A stretch of DNA of 17,105 nucleotides from Nitrospiraceae bacterium (lineage in GTDB: Bacteria; Nitrospirota; Thermodesulfovibrionia; UBA6902): the NCBI GenBank assembly GCA_020354155.1, contig CP070644.1, positions 1,901,461 through 1,918,565 on the forward strand. Reading direction: 5' to 3'. This document shows, piece by piece, positions 1 through 7,811 of this stretch. Made by a program: the position numbers and the translations under genes. Position 1 is the first letter of the stretch. The number at the start of each line of letters is the position of its first letter. The notes beneath the pieces were generated by a model. The model saw nothing but the letters and a program-made list of their open reading frames with translations, ran no database searches and was not told the origin of the DNA.

Positions 1-323
1 ACCCAGGCATCAAGGTGATGCTGATCTCCCTTTTTGAACATCTCGATCCCAATGGCCAGTGGCTGTCCTTTTTCATGCAATGCCTGAATGACATCAAGCT
101 GAGTTTTGTGATGGGCAGGTTCAGTATGCTGCTCGCCAATATAAATAACCTTCGCAGTGCTCACTTCCTGTATCATGTCCTGGAAGGTAATTAATGTTTC
201 ATCGTGAACTCTTACAATCTTTCTACTTGTACCACTGACATGTGCCATGGTGAAAATGATAATAAGAAGGAATACACAGATAATGACGGTCTTTTCTCTA
301 TTCGTTTTATTTAAAATATACAT
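1..323 (-). CDS. chaN: ChaN-like haem-iron uptake protein (N-terminal part)
   Basis: The ATG lies at 321-323 on the minus strand, behind an AGGAAAAGGG ribosome-binding site. The gene runs off the left edge, so about 107 residues are visible. Residues 12-28 are a hydrophobic signal segment. No lipobox cysteine is visible, although E. coli ChaN is an outer-membrane lipoprotein. The family signature follows: VIYIGEQHTEPAHHKTQLD and then AIGIEMFKKGDQ, matching the GE-x-H...H...Q and G-x-EMF motifs of the ChaN/Cof_haem_bdg (PF04187) family. Members bind haem at the cell surface or in the periplasm and are linked to iron acquisition. The C-terminal two thirds are outside the window, so completeness cannot be judged. 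The family call rests on motif recognition. Confidence 0.75.
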   Translation of the reverse strand, partial: MYILNKTNREKTVIICVFLLIIIFTMAHVSGTSRKIVRVHDETLITFQDMIQEVSTAKVIYIGEQHTEPAHHKTQLDVIQALHEKGQPLAIGIEMFKKGDQHHLDAW

Positions 324-517
324 GACCCTTTTCCTGTATCCATGAGTGTTCTGTACTTTGTGTCTTTTCGATTCTTCTAACAGTGTTATGTCTTCTTCTA
401 CATATGGTATCAGAATGCAGCGTATTATCAAATTATACTTTATTTGAATATCCTCATTCATTTATGTGCAGTGAGTTACCACGAATCCTATTCATAATTC
501 GCTCATACTCCTTAGTT

Positions 518-703
518 ATGGGGGAGGTTTTGGGTGAATTAGACATGAAAGGAACAGAGCGGCTTGTACTTCAAAAACAGTTCAGATATGTGAAGAAAGG
601 GAAAACGATCTTGCTCCGGAATGCCTCCAGCCATACCTCGGTGGGGAGACTGCAGATCCTAAAAAATGTTCAGCAGATCAATATTTCATATGGTGTGAAA
701 TAG
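518..703 (+). CDS. possible small hypothetical protein (about 61 residues)
   Basis: An open frame extends from 383 to 703. If it is real, the likeliest starts are the in-frame ATGs at 518 and 545; the latter has GGGTGA about 7 nt upstream. The product is basic and ends in a stretch rich in Lys, Gln and Asn. I see no domain, signal peptide or membrane segment. It ends only 7 nt before the stop of the convergent dikinase gene at 711, which is compatible with a real gene but proves nothing. The upstream stretch 324-517 is AT-rich and shows no other gene. It presumably holds the promoter for the ChaN-like gene on the other strand. Confidence 0.2.
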   Translation: MGEVLGELDMKGTERLVLQKQFRYVKKGKTILLRNASSHTSVGRLQILKNVQQINISYGVK

Positions 704-710
704 ACGCGTT

Positions 711-2888
711 TCAACATTCCCTGATAGCATTTGTTACGTTTTCGATAATCACAATCCCAAGATAACCGTCTACAGTAACCCGGTCTCCTGTATGTATCAC
801 TTCTGCTGCCCCTGAGATACCCGTGACGCAGGGAAGGCCGTATTCCCGCGCTATTATTGCTCCGTGGATGAGCATGCCTCCCCTCCGTTCTACAACGGCA
901 CTGGCAAGGGGCACGACAAAGGTCATATTGGGATCGATTGAATCGCAGACAAGGACCTCTCCTTTCCTGAAATGCATCAGGTCTGCTGCAGCCCTGATCA
1001 CGCGGGCAGTGCCCGTTGCAATCCCTGGACCGGCAGGCTGTCCTGTAATCTGACGGGCCTGCAATCCAAAACCTGGATCGGCGTCATCGGAGAGGGCAGG
1101 AGACTGCGACCGATCTGCCCCTATACTCAGTGAATCAAAACGACGGGCCGAGGCAGGTCCCCTTTCGGCAGTCCCGGATCGACGTGACACCTCCTCTTCA
1201 GCTTCCAGGACACGGGCCTTTAGTCTGCCCATATAAATATTGTCATTATCCCTCATGCTGTAGCTTGCCCGTCCAATGTCCAGCATTGCTTTCGCATCCT
1301 CTTTTTTTTGTCCCTGAAACTGAGCAAGGAAGATCTCTTCCCTCTCATGGAGCTCTTCTTTGCGACTTATGGCTTTGACGGACATCGATGCCATTTCAAG
1401 AACCATATGAACGATAGACGGTGTTTCCTCTGCACAGTGCCTGGACCTGCAGAGAAGATCTCCGTGAGATGAGATGAACTGTTCGAGCATGCTGCGAAAG
1501 GAAGGGTTCGAAAAATTACCCTCTTTCAGATCATGCATAAGGCTGTCATTCCCTCGTACATGGGAAGCCATCGCCTGGAGAATGTCATTTCTCTGAAGGC
1601 TTACCATATCACCGGTACTCAGTAGTGATAAAAATTCGTAGGGATCTTCGGGATGGACCGTGTCATTGTAGACAGTCCCGAAAAGACGCATGCCATGGGC
1701 AAAGGGTATGAAATAGTCCCAGTAGATCTTTTTCCATTTTTCGAATATCTCTCTCCTGCGCGCCACTTCATCCTCTATCTCCTTATCAGACAAGAGAGAG
1801 AGATCTGTTTTTGACAGACCTTCAGTTTCTTTCTTAAGGGCCGGTATCAGTTCGTCCTCGATCCTCTGCCGCATGGTTTTCAGGTTTTCAAAACTCCTCT
1901 TCAGGCTGAGATACCAGCCTCTTTTATCATCCTTCTTTTCCCCGGCAAGGGTGGTAATCGGTCTTGACTGGAGTACGTGGATGATACCGTCTTTCATGGT
2001 CCACTCCACATCCTGGGGAAGGCCGAATATGTCCTCCGCCTTCATGACAAGCCCGTAAACATTTTGGATACGTTCCTGGGTGAGAGGCGGCCTGCTCTGC
2101 AATTGAAGGGGCAAAGAAGCTAACAGGGTTCCTGCTTCTGAAATTTCGAGCCTGTGGCTTCTTACCGCAGGGGTATGAGAAATAATGTCACCTTTCGCCC
2201 TGTCAAGTATCCACCGGTCCGGTTCGAGCGTCCCGTCCACAAGTCCCTGGTTCAGACCGTATACCGCTTCGATGACGCACTGGGCAGGGTCATTCGGGTT
2301 TTGGCCAAAACCTATTCCCGATACATCTCCGCTTATTATCTCCTGAACCACAACGGCCATGGAGCTTCTGCTTTCATCCAGCCCTAATTCCGTCCGGTAC
2401 AACAAAGACGCGTCGGACCAGAGAGATGCCCAGACCAGTTTCATATGCTGCAGAATGGAGTCCGTACCGCTTACATTCACGTACGATGCATGGAGCCCTG
2501 CAAAGGAAGTCTCCGATGTATCCTCTCCCGGAGCTGAAGAGCGGACGACGACTGATTTCCCGGTAAAATATGCTTCAACAGATTCCTCTATGGTATCCTT
2601 GAGTTCCTTGGGAAGAGGCGTGTTGAGAAACATGTTCCTTATTCGCAGAGACGTGTCCCACAGTTCTTCCCACCGGATATCGTCATATGTCTTTCTGTTC
2701 AGTTCCATCATGATCTTTGTCCGCAGTCCTGTCTGGGCTACATACGCATCATAGGCGTCGGTGGTAACAGCGATTGCAGCCGGTACGTTCATCTCCTTTT
2801 TTGTCAGAACGGCCAATGCATAGGCCTTTCCGCCCACGAGTTGTTTCTCACCTTCTCCAATCTGTATCAGAGGAATTGTAAAATTCAC
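711..2888 (-). CDS. PEP-synthase/rifampin-phosphotransferase-like dikinase
   Basis: The 725-residue protein has an N-terminal PPDK-type ATP-grasp domain (about 1-320; note SVVVRSSAPGEDTSETSFAG and DVEWTMKDGIIHVLQSRPI). A charged helical middle region (about 330-610) follows. A C-terminal phosphohistidine swivelling domain (about 625-715) carries the phosphoryl-carrier His at 675 in GGMLIHGAIIAREYGLPCVTG. It lacks the C-terminal PEP/pyruvate TIM barrel of PEP synthase and PPDK. This ATP-grasp/middle/His order is that of rifampin phosphotransferase and related swivelling-domain kinases, with a shorter middle domain. The family transfers the beta-phosphate of ATP through the His to an acceptor; the acceptor here is unknown. 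The usual TSHAAI motif reads LIHGAI. The start overlaps the stop of the upstream split-barrel gene by 4 nt, so the two are translationally coupled. Confidence 0.8.
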   Translation of the reverse strand: MNFTIPLIQIGEGEKQLVGGKAYALAVLTKKEMNVPAAIAVTTDAYDAYVAQTGLRTKIMMELNRKTYDDIRWEELWDTSLRIRNMFLNTPLPKELKDTIEESVEAYFTGKSVVVRSSAPGEDTSETSFAGLHASYVNVSGTDSILQHMKLVWASLWSDASLLYRTELGLDESRSSMAVVVQEIISGDVSGIGFGQNPNDPAQCVIEAVYGLNQGLVDGTLEPDRWILDRAKGDIISHTPAVRSHRLEISEAGTLLASLPLQLQSRPPLTQERIQNVYGLVMKAEDIFGLPQDVEWTMKDGIIHVLQSRPITTLAGEKKDDKRGWYLSLKRSFENLKTMRQRIEDELIPALKKETEGLSKTDLSLLSDKEIEDEVARRREIFEKWKKIYWDYFIPFAHGMRLFGTVYNDTVHPEDPYEFLSLLSTGDMVSLQRNDILQAMASHVRGNDSLMHDLKEGNFSNPSFRSMLEQFISSHGDLLCRSRHCAEETPSIVHMVLEMASMSVKAISRKEELHEREEIFLAQFQGQKKEDAKAMLDIGRASYSMRDNDNIYMGRLKARVLEAEEEVSRRSGTAERGPASARRFDSLSIGADRSQSPALSDDADPGFGLQARQITGQPAGPGIATGTARVIRAAADLMHFRKGEVLVCDSIDPNMTFVVPLASAVVERRGGMLIHGAIIAREYGLPCVTGISGAAEVIHTGDRVTVDGYLGIVIIENVTNAIREC

Positions 2889-3343
2889 TGTATATGGAGT
2901 TCCTCGACATTCTGGAATCTGTTCACCACGTAATATTTCTGGACATTGATTTTCATTAAGGCACAGGACGGGGATGAGAGAAACTCCCTGAGGTGGGGAT
3001 GCTTTGTAAGGTAAATGTGAACATATGATGCTCTCTCAGTTCCGCTGACTTCTTCCGCCCTCCCCAGAGCAGTTGCTGCCACTGCATAGGAAAAATCCTT
3101 ATCCGTATTGCTTCTGTTGTCAATCAGCAGGGCAACTTTTGATTCCGACGAGAGATTTGCAAATTTCCTCGTTGACCGGGTTGTAGCAAAGAGAAGATGC
3201 TCCAGGTCCTCGGTAAAAGCAAAAGCTACGAGGCTGGCATAGGGCTGTTCATTGCCGAAGGATGAAAGCACGGCCAGCTTCTGACCTGCAAAGAGGTTCG
3301 AAAGAATCTGTCGTAGCTCTGAGATTTTCTCTATCTTATTCAT
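2885..3343 (-). CDS. pyridoxamine-phosphate-oxidase-family split-barrel protein (copy 1)
   Basis: This 152-residue protein belongs to the split beta-barrel flavin-binding superfamily (PF01243-like). Its core, roughly residues 20-95, contains QPYASLVAFAFTED, LLFATTRSTRKFANL and KVALLIDNRSN, typical of small FMN-, F420- or haem-binding members such as HugZ-like proteins. The protein is cytoplasmic, with no signal peptide. The cofactor and substrate cannot be read from sequence. It clearly aligns with the copy at 7808-8302 and more distantly resembles the one at 12646-13044. Its stop overlaps the dikinase start (ATGA, 4 nt), and a small membrane protein lies 31 nt upstream. ATG 3343 is accepted as the start although no strong ribosome-binding site precedes it. 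Confidence 0.8.
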   Translation of the reverse strand: MNKIEKISELRQILSNLFAGQKLAVLSSFGNEQPYASLVAFAFTEDLEHLLFATTRSTRKFANLSSESKVALLIDNRSNTDKDFSYAVAATALGRAEEVSGTERASYVHIYLTKHPHLREFLSSPSCALMKINVQKYYVVNRFQNVEELHIQ

Positions 3344-3374
3344 GGCCGGTTACGTATGACCCTTTTGGGAGCAT

Positions 3375-3554
3375 TCAATCAACTGAATTCCCTTTTCGGT
3401 CGCCATAGATAATGATGGCACCGATTATGATCATGAGGAACCCCAGAAGCATGGCAATTTTTTCATCCCTCGTAATTGACATGCCCCTGAAAAGATATAT
3501 GGCCATACCAGAAAGGCCAATGGCAACGAACACTATACCAAGTATCTTTTGCAT
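3375..3554 (-). CDS. small two-helix membrane protein (59 residues)
   Basis: On the minus strand an ATG at 3552-3554 opens a 59-codon frame ending in TGA at 3375-3377. The product has two hydrophobic segments, residues 3-22 (starting KILGIVFVAIGLSGMAIYLF) and 36-50 (LLGFLMIIIGAIIIY). They are separated by a short polar loop (RGMSITRDEK), and a charged tail (GDRKGNSVD) ends the protein. This is what a real small inner-membrane protein looks like. The plus-strand frame over the same DNA has no comparable pattern. Its stop lies 31 nt before the split-barrel gene, in the same direction, so it is probably first in that operon. The ribosome-binding site (GCTGAAGA) is weak. I do not recognise a family, and the role is unknown. 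Confidence 0.6.
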   Translation of the reverse strand: MQKILGIVFVAIGLSGMAIYLFRGMSITRDEKIAMLLGFLMIIIGAIIIYGDRKGNSVD

Positions 3555-3637
3555 TCTTCAGCTCATTATTCCATACTGTTGCTTAATCTGCATTTGACGA
3601 ACCGGATATCAGGATGTTTATAAAGAAAGTATAAAGC

Positions 3638-4051
3638 ATGGTTCAGGGGATTACCATAGGATTTAGCCAGGCAGCAGCAAGCCGGTCCTTCAGAAGGCCC
3701 TGCAACGACATTTGGGAGCTGATTACTGATACGTGGTCATGGCCTCAATGGGGACCTTCTGTCAAGGCAGTGAAATGCAATGTCCGTTTTATCAGGCAGG
3801 GAACAAGGGGAAAAGTAAGGACGGCAGCCGGTATCTGGCTGCCTTTTACAATTAACCGGTATGAAGAGGGACATTTCTGGTCCTGGACGGTCGCCGGCAT
3901 CCCTGCAACGGGACATCGGGTTAAACCTCAGGAAGACGGGCTTTGTCAATTAACCTTTGAAGTTCCCATCATCGCAGCGCCCTATGCCTATATCTGCAGG
4001 ATAGCCCTCGAGAGGATTGGCAATGTACTTGATAAAAGAAGAAAAATTTGA
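3638..4051 (+). CDS. SRPBCC (START/polyketide-cyclase-like) protein
   Basis: The protein has 137 residues. The N-terminal pattern SRSFRRPCNDIWELITDTWSWPQWGPSV is the characteristic first strand and helix of polyketide-cyclase/dehydrase (SRPBCC) proteins, where residues before the D-x-W-x-x-W-x-P motif form the lipid-pocket entrance. Alternating strands follow (FIRQGTRGKVRTAAGIWLPF, FWSWTVAGIPATGH), and a C-terminal amphipathic helix (ICRIALERIGNVLDKRRKI) closes the pocket. The family binds hydrophobic small molecules or acts on them; the ligand here is unknown. The start is ATG 3638; no strong ribosome-binding site is obvious and a slightly later start is possible. It lies 100 nt upstream of msrA on the same strand. 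Related proteins occur near photolyase and TspO in light-response clusters of other bacteria, which fits the neighbourhood. Confidence 0.75.
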   Translation: MVQGITIGFSQAAASRSFRRPCNDIWELITDTWSWPQWGPSVKAVKCNVRFIRQGTRGKVRTAAGIWLPFTINRYEEGHFWSWTVAGIPATGHRVKPQEDGLCQLTFEVPIIAAPYAYICRIALERIGNVLDKRRKI

Positions 4052-4151
4052 GCCTTGATATTTGTGATGTATATGATTACCCTCAATAAGGAATCAGAGT
4101 ATAGTACAATCACAAGTATATAGTTGATTAACAATGTAAGGGAGCTTGATT

Positions 4152-4715
4152 GTGGGAAAAAATGGAGGAGATGCAACACTGGAACGAGAAACTGCTACCC
4201 TGGCGGGAGGATGCTTCTGGTGCCTGGAAGCTGTTTTTCAGGAGTTGAAGGGGGTTGAAAAGGTAGTTTCAGGTTATGCGGGAGGCGCAGTTGAAAAACC
4301 CTCCTACCGTGAGGTCTCTTCAGGAACAACGGGCCATGCCGAGGTGGTTCAGGTATCATTCGACCCGGAGAAAATATCCTATAAAGATTTACTGGATGTC
4401 TTTTTCACGATCCATGACCCAACTACGTTGAACCGTCAGGGCGCTGACGTCGGCACCCAGTATCGATCTGCAATTTTTTACCACAGTGACGAGCAGAAGG
4501 GCATTGCTGAACAAGTGAAAGAGGAACTTGGGAAGTCCCCTCTTTGGGAAAATCCAATTGTCACAGAGATTGCCCCTCTGCATAATTTTTATCCGGCTGA
4601 AGACTACCATCAGGATTACTATAAGCAGAACAGCGGCGAGCCCTACTGCCGTCTTGTCATTGAGCCCAAAGTAGCTAAGATGCGGAAACATTTTATGGAC
4701 AAGTTGAAGAGATAG
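4152..4715 (+). CDS. msrA: peptide methionine-(S)-S-oxide reductase MsrA
   Basis: MsrA reduces the S epimer of methionine sulfoxide in proteins using thioredoxin. The catalytic motif GGCFWC is at residues 19-24, with nucleophile Cys21 and a second Cys24. It is followed by the conserved SGYAGG, a GHAEVV segment, and FFTIHDPTTLNRQGADVGTQ. A further cysteine near residue 166 (GEPYCRLVI) can act as resolving Cys. The length of 187 residues is normal. I chose the GTG at 4152: the AAGGGAG at 4138-4144 is 7 nt from it. The in-frame TTG at 4146 is only 1 nt from that site and cannot use it. There is no selenocysteine here, although some MsrA proteins carry one. The enzyme appears cytoplasmic. It converges on the flavin oxidoreductase at 4774. 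Confidence 0.95.
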   Translation: MGKNGGDATLERETATLAGGCFWCLEAVFQELKGVEKVVSGYAGGAVEKPSYREVSSGTTGHAEVVQVSFDPEKISYKDLLDVFFTIHDPTTLNRQGADVGTQYRSAIFYHSDEQKGIAEQVKEELGKSPLWENPIVTEIAPLHNFYPAEDYHQDYYKQNSGEPYCRLVIEPKVAKMRKHFMDKLKR

Positions 4716-4773
4716 GACGAGAAAAGGGAATCAATAATCTGCATAGAAGCTCCTGAGTCGTCACGAAGGTTCC

Positions 4774-5868
4774 CTAAGGGGAAGATGATGACTGAAATGG
4801 CTCGTAATCCGTATACCCCTCAGCTCCCGGGGTATACCAGAGCGACATATCTTCAGCCGGCTCTAAAGGCCAGTTATTCCTGAAGCGCTCCGGTAAGTCA
4901 GGGTTTGAGATAAAGGGACGGCCAAAGGCGATCAGGTCCGCAGTGCCTTCGGCAATTCTCTCTTCAGCTGCAGCCTGAGTATATCCGCAATTGCCGATTA
5001 TTACTCCTTTATAAACCGGTCGGAATTCAGCCAGGGTCATGGGCTCTCCCTTTTCGTGAAAACCAAATGCCAGACCATCCATGATGTGAAGATAGCCGAT
5101 CTTTAATGTATTTAATTCTCTGGCTGTATACAGAAAAATATCCCTGAAATCCTCGCAGCCCATATCATTAAACACTCCGTTTGGCGAAATACGGGCGCCC
5201 ACCTGCTCCGGGGGCCAGATCTCAAGTACGGCTTCAATCACTTCTTTAAAAAAGCGGAATCGGTTTTCAAGACTTCCTCCATATTCATCTGTACGACGGT
5301 TTGTTGTCGAATCAAGGAATTGATTTATCAGATACCCATTGGCGCCGTGCACTTCCACTCCGGAGAAACCGGCTGCCTTGGCATTCATCGCTGCCGTGCG
5401 GTAATCATTGACTGTTGCCTTAATTTCATCAATTGTTAATGGGCGGGGAGACTCGTATTCCTTCTTTCCAAGAGGTGTGCCGATGAGATCGCCCTTGAGT
5501 TTAACATCTGAGGCAGAAACAGGCAGTTCACCGTTGTGGAAATCACTGTGCGATGCCCTGCCGCAATGCCAGAGCTGGAGGAACATGGGCGTCCCGGTTG
5601 GTTTCACTCTATCGGTGACTTTCTTCCAGCCATTGACCATCTCATCGGTAAAGATTCCCGGCGAATCGATCCAGCCGATGCCCTGTCTTGAAATCACCGT
5701 TGCCTCGGTTATCAGCAAGCCGGCACCGGCTCTCTGGTGGTAATACTCTGCCATCAACTCATTGGGGACCCGCTCCGTTCCGGCGCGCCCCCTTGTCATC
5801 GGCGCCAGGGCAATTCTGTTTTTCAAGGTCAGTTTTCCCAGTGAAAATGATTCGAACAATTTATTCAA
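4774..5868 (-). CDS. Old Yellow Enzyme family NADH:flavin oxidoreductase (alkene reductase)
   Basis: This FMN-dependent TIM-barrel ene-reductase reduces activated alkenes and other electrophiles with NAD(P)H. Family landmarks are LTLKNRIALAPMTR at the N-terminus, QLWHCGRASH, the substrate-binding His/Asn pair in VEVHGANGYLINQFL, TDEYGGSLENRFRF, and the C-terminal FMN-phosphate region with GNCGYT and DLIAFGRPFISNPDLPER. With this start it has 364 residues, the usual length. The longer frame begins at ATG 5892, abutting the upstream stop (TAAATG) but with no ribosome-binding site. The TTG at 5868 has AAGGAG 5 nt upstream and gives the family-typical N-terminus (NKLFESFSLG), so I prefer it, though not with certainty. 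It is the last gene of the photolyase operon and would remove electrophiles formed by oxidation. Confidence 0.9.
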   Translation of the reverse strand: MNKLFESFSLGKLTLKNRIALAPMTRGRAGTERVPNELMAEYYHQRAGAGLLITEATVISRQGIGWIDSPGIFTDEMVNGWKKVTDRVKPTGTPMFLQLWHCGRASHSDFHNGELPVSASDVKLKGDLIGTPLGKKEYESPRPLTIDEIKATVNDYRTAAMNAKAAGFSGVEVHGANGYLINQFLDSTTNRRTDEYGGSLENRFRFFKEVIEAVLEIWPPEQVGARISPNGVFNDMGCEDFRDIFLYTARELNTLKIGYLHIMDGLAFGFHEKGEPMTLAEFRPVYKGVIIGNCGYTQAAAEERIAEGTADLIAFGRPFISNPDLPERFRNNWPLEPAEDMSLWYTPGAEGYTDYEPFQSSSSP

Positions 5869-5892
5869 AGCATCTCCTTCCCTGATGGCCAT

Positions 5893-6843
5893 TTACACAT
5901 GGTTGCGCAGCATAAGCTCAAGGGGATGGGGATTCAGATAATGCTGTCGCTTAAGATAGACTTCCTGATATATTCTCACATAGTGATTCATGAGCGTAAT
6001 GGGCACAATGAGCGGTATGAGGCCCCGGTGATAGTTTTCGATTAAGTCATGGAGTTCTTTTTTCGCATCCGCTCCAAGGTTCTTTTTAAAATATCCTGCA
6101 ATGTGCATAAGGACATTCGTATTTTTTTTCACCGTTGCAATCAGTGTTAATCCCTCCATCAGCGAGTGAATGTAATCATTGAGTTTATGCTTCTTTTCTC
6201 CTTTCCCTGCAGCTGCGACGAGTTTACCGAGCAGGGAGTAGTGTTTCGGGCTGTGAGACATGAGCAGCAGCTTATGATCTGTATGAAAGTCGACTAATTT
6301 CTTTAACTGGGCCCCCTCTGACAAAAAAGCCCTCCATCTTCGGAAGACAAATATTCTTTCGATAAAGTTTTCACGCAATTTAGGGTCATGGAGTCGACCG
6401 TCTTCTTCAACAGGAATGAGGGGGAACTGTTTTACAAATGCTCCGGCAAAAATCCCGGCCCCGGTTTTGCTCGGCATACCGGATAGAGAATAGACCTTCA
6501 CTCGCAGCAGCCCCGAACTTGGTGATTTGCTTTTAAAGATAAAACCGCAGAGGTTCTCCCCTTCAAGCTGCCGAAGTTTTTGTGCTGCCCATTTCTGAAT
6601 GCCTTCAGTATGGTCTATGGCTGTCTTCTGCGTTACAAGGCGGGGAGAGGCAGGATCACCAACAAGACGCATTGCCTCCCGCGGGATGGGAAGTCCATAT
6701 TCAACCTCGGGGCAGACAGGTACCCACTGGACGTATTTACCAAGGGTATCAGAGAGGTAGTGATCCAGTTTATGCCCTCCGTCATAGCGGACGTTATTGC
6801 CCAGGAGACATGAACTGATGCCTATTTTGATTTTTCCTTCCAT
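5893..6843 (-). CDS. DUF523/DUF1722 protein (YbbK-YbgA fusion type)
   Basis: The 316-residue protein has two domains. Residues 1 to about 150 are DUF523: IGISSCLLGNNVRYDGGHK, then PVCPEVEYGLPIPREAMRLVG and FIFKSKSPSSGL, with conserved cysteines in SSCLLG and PVCPE. Residues about 175-310 are DUF1722 (YbgA-like): LVDFHTDHKLLLMSHSPKHY, then NTNVLMHIAGYFKK and later PLIVPITLMNHYV and YLNPHP. The biochemical role is uncertain, and I do not assign one. In E. coli ybgA lies directly upstream of the photolyase gene phr, and the same association is seen here inside one operon. The start ATG overlaps the stop of the upstream NAD(P)-binding protein by one base (TAATG), which indicates coupled translation. 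Confidence 0.9.
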   Translation of the reverse strand: MEGKIKIGISSCLLGNNVRYDGGHKLDHYLSDTLGKYVQWVPVCPEVEYGLPIPREAMRLVGDPASPRLVTQKTAIDHTEGIQKWAAQKLRQLEGENLCGFIFKSKSPSSGLLRVKVYSLSGMPSKTGAGIFAGAFVKQFPLIPVEEDGRLHDPKLRENFIERIFVFRRWRAFLSEGAQLKKLVDFHTDHKLLLMSHSPKHYSLLGKLVAAAGKGEKKHKLNDYIHSLMEGLTLIATVKKNTNVLMHIAGYFKKNLGADAKKELHDLIENYHRGLIPLIVPITLMNHYVRIYQEVYLKRQHYLNPHPLELMLRNHV

Positions 6844-7811
6844 TAAAAACCGGTTACTCCAGGACCCGTCGTCTCTTCAGAAAAAGCCTGTTTCACTGCC
6901 TCCTGAAAGGTTGTCTTCTTTATAGGGATATAGTTATCAATACTGCTGTCAAGGCAAATCACTTCGTTTTTCAGTCCTTCTATGAGCGGATGAGCAACTC
7001 CCGAGGGAATGGGTGTTACGAGATCAACCCAGTATGCTGACAGTGACGGTGTAATAAAGGGGAGGTCTATGATGATTCTTTTGACAAGGCCCCGCGCCGT
7101 TGCATACTGCTGCATCATTATTTTGTAGGTAAGGACCTCAGGGCCGCCGATATCAAATGTCTTTCCCGCTGTATCAACATTCGTGAGACACCCGGTTAAG
7201 TACTGAATAACATCATGCACAGCAATAGGCTGGATGCGGGTGTTGATCCATTTGGGACAGGTCATTACAGGCAGACGTTCTACGAGATAGCGGAGCATTT
7301 CATAGGATGCACCTCCTGCGCCGATAATTACTGCTGCGCGCAGGATGGTTGCCGCTGTTTTCCCTGAAGATAGAATATCTGCTACCTCTGCACGACTGAC
7401 GAGGTGTTCTGACAGGCCCTGCCCCTTTTCTCCCAGGCCTCCCAGGTAAATAACCCGTTGAACCTTTTCCTCATCAGCAGCCTGAATAAAACTCCGGGCT
7501 ATCCTTTTGTCCTTCTTTGCAAATTCCGTATTCTTTAATATACTGCTGCCTCCCATGGAGTGAACAAGATAAAATACGGAATGAATGCCTGCAAGGGCCT
7601 TGCGCAGTCTTCCTGTGTCCTGCAGGTCGCCCTGCACAATTTCCACATCCGAGCTTTTTGGAACTATGGCTGAAGCTTTTGCTGGCGTGCGGACAAGGAG
7701 GCGGAGCCTGATGTTCTTCTCAACGAGGGCCTTCACAAGCCTCCTGCCGATAAAGCCGGTAGCCCCGAGGATTAATACTCTGTCAGTGTCACTGAGTGAC
7801 AAATTGTTCAT
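6843..7811 (-). CDS. NAD(P)-binding epimerase/NmrA-like SDR protein
   Basis: This extended or atypical short-chain dehydrogenase has an N-terminal Rossmann fold with RVLILGATGFIGRRLV (glycine motif G16-x-x-G19-x-x-G22), VQGDLQD, and VFYLVHSMGG. The middle segment VIYLGGLGE replaces the classical YxxxK active-site pattern, as in NmrA-like and NDUFA9-like proteins. The distal part has RAAVIIGAGGASYEMLRYLV, then PIAVHDVIQYL and FDIGGPEVLTY. It has 322 residues from ATG 7811. I chose that start over GTG 7826 because GGAGGAAA lies 8 nt upstream and its ATGA overlaps the upstream stop by 4 nt. The substrate is unknown. Proteins of this type recur beside photolyase and DUF1722 genes, which suggests a role in light or oxidative stress, possibly on isoprenoid or lipid substrates; that is inference. 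Confidence 0.85.
   Translation of the reverse strand: MNNLSLSDTDRVLILGATGFIGRRLVKALVEKNIRLRLLVRTPAKASAIVPKSSDVEIVQGDLQDTGRLRKALAGIHSVFYLVHSMGGSSILKNTEFAKKDKRIARSFIQAADEEKVQRVIYLGGLGEKGQGLSEHLVSRAEVADILSSGKTAATILRAAVIIGAGGASYEMLRYLVERLPVMTCPKWINTRIQPIAVHDVIQYLTGCLTNVDTAGKTFDIGGPEVLTYKIMMQQYATARGLVKRIIIDLPFITPSLSAYWVDLVTPIPSGVAHPLIEGLKNEVICLDSSIDNYIPIKKTTFQEAVKQAFSEETTGPGVTGF

Noticed and set aside
711..2888. Calling the dikinase a rifampin resistance gene
   Set aside because: The domain order matches, but the middle domain is shorter and not recognisably drug-binding, so antibiotic activity cannot be claimed.
3412..3597. Plus-strand 61-codon open frame
   Set aside because: It overlaps the minus-strand two-helix membrane protein, whose hydrophobic pattern and operon position are much more convincing.
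4146..4151. TTG at 4146 as the msrA start
   Set aside because: It lies 1 nt from the ribosome-binding site; GTG 4152 has proper 7-nt spacing.
4149..4215. MsrA as a second selenoprotein
   Set aside because: The catalytic position is a TGC cysteine codon (GCFWC), with no in-frame TGA.
4770..4783. TTCCC-TAAG-GGGAA hairpin between msrA and the Old Yellow Enzyme gene as a terminator
   Set aside because: The stem has only 5 bp with no T-run on either strand, and it overlaps the end of a coding region.
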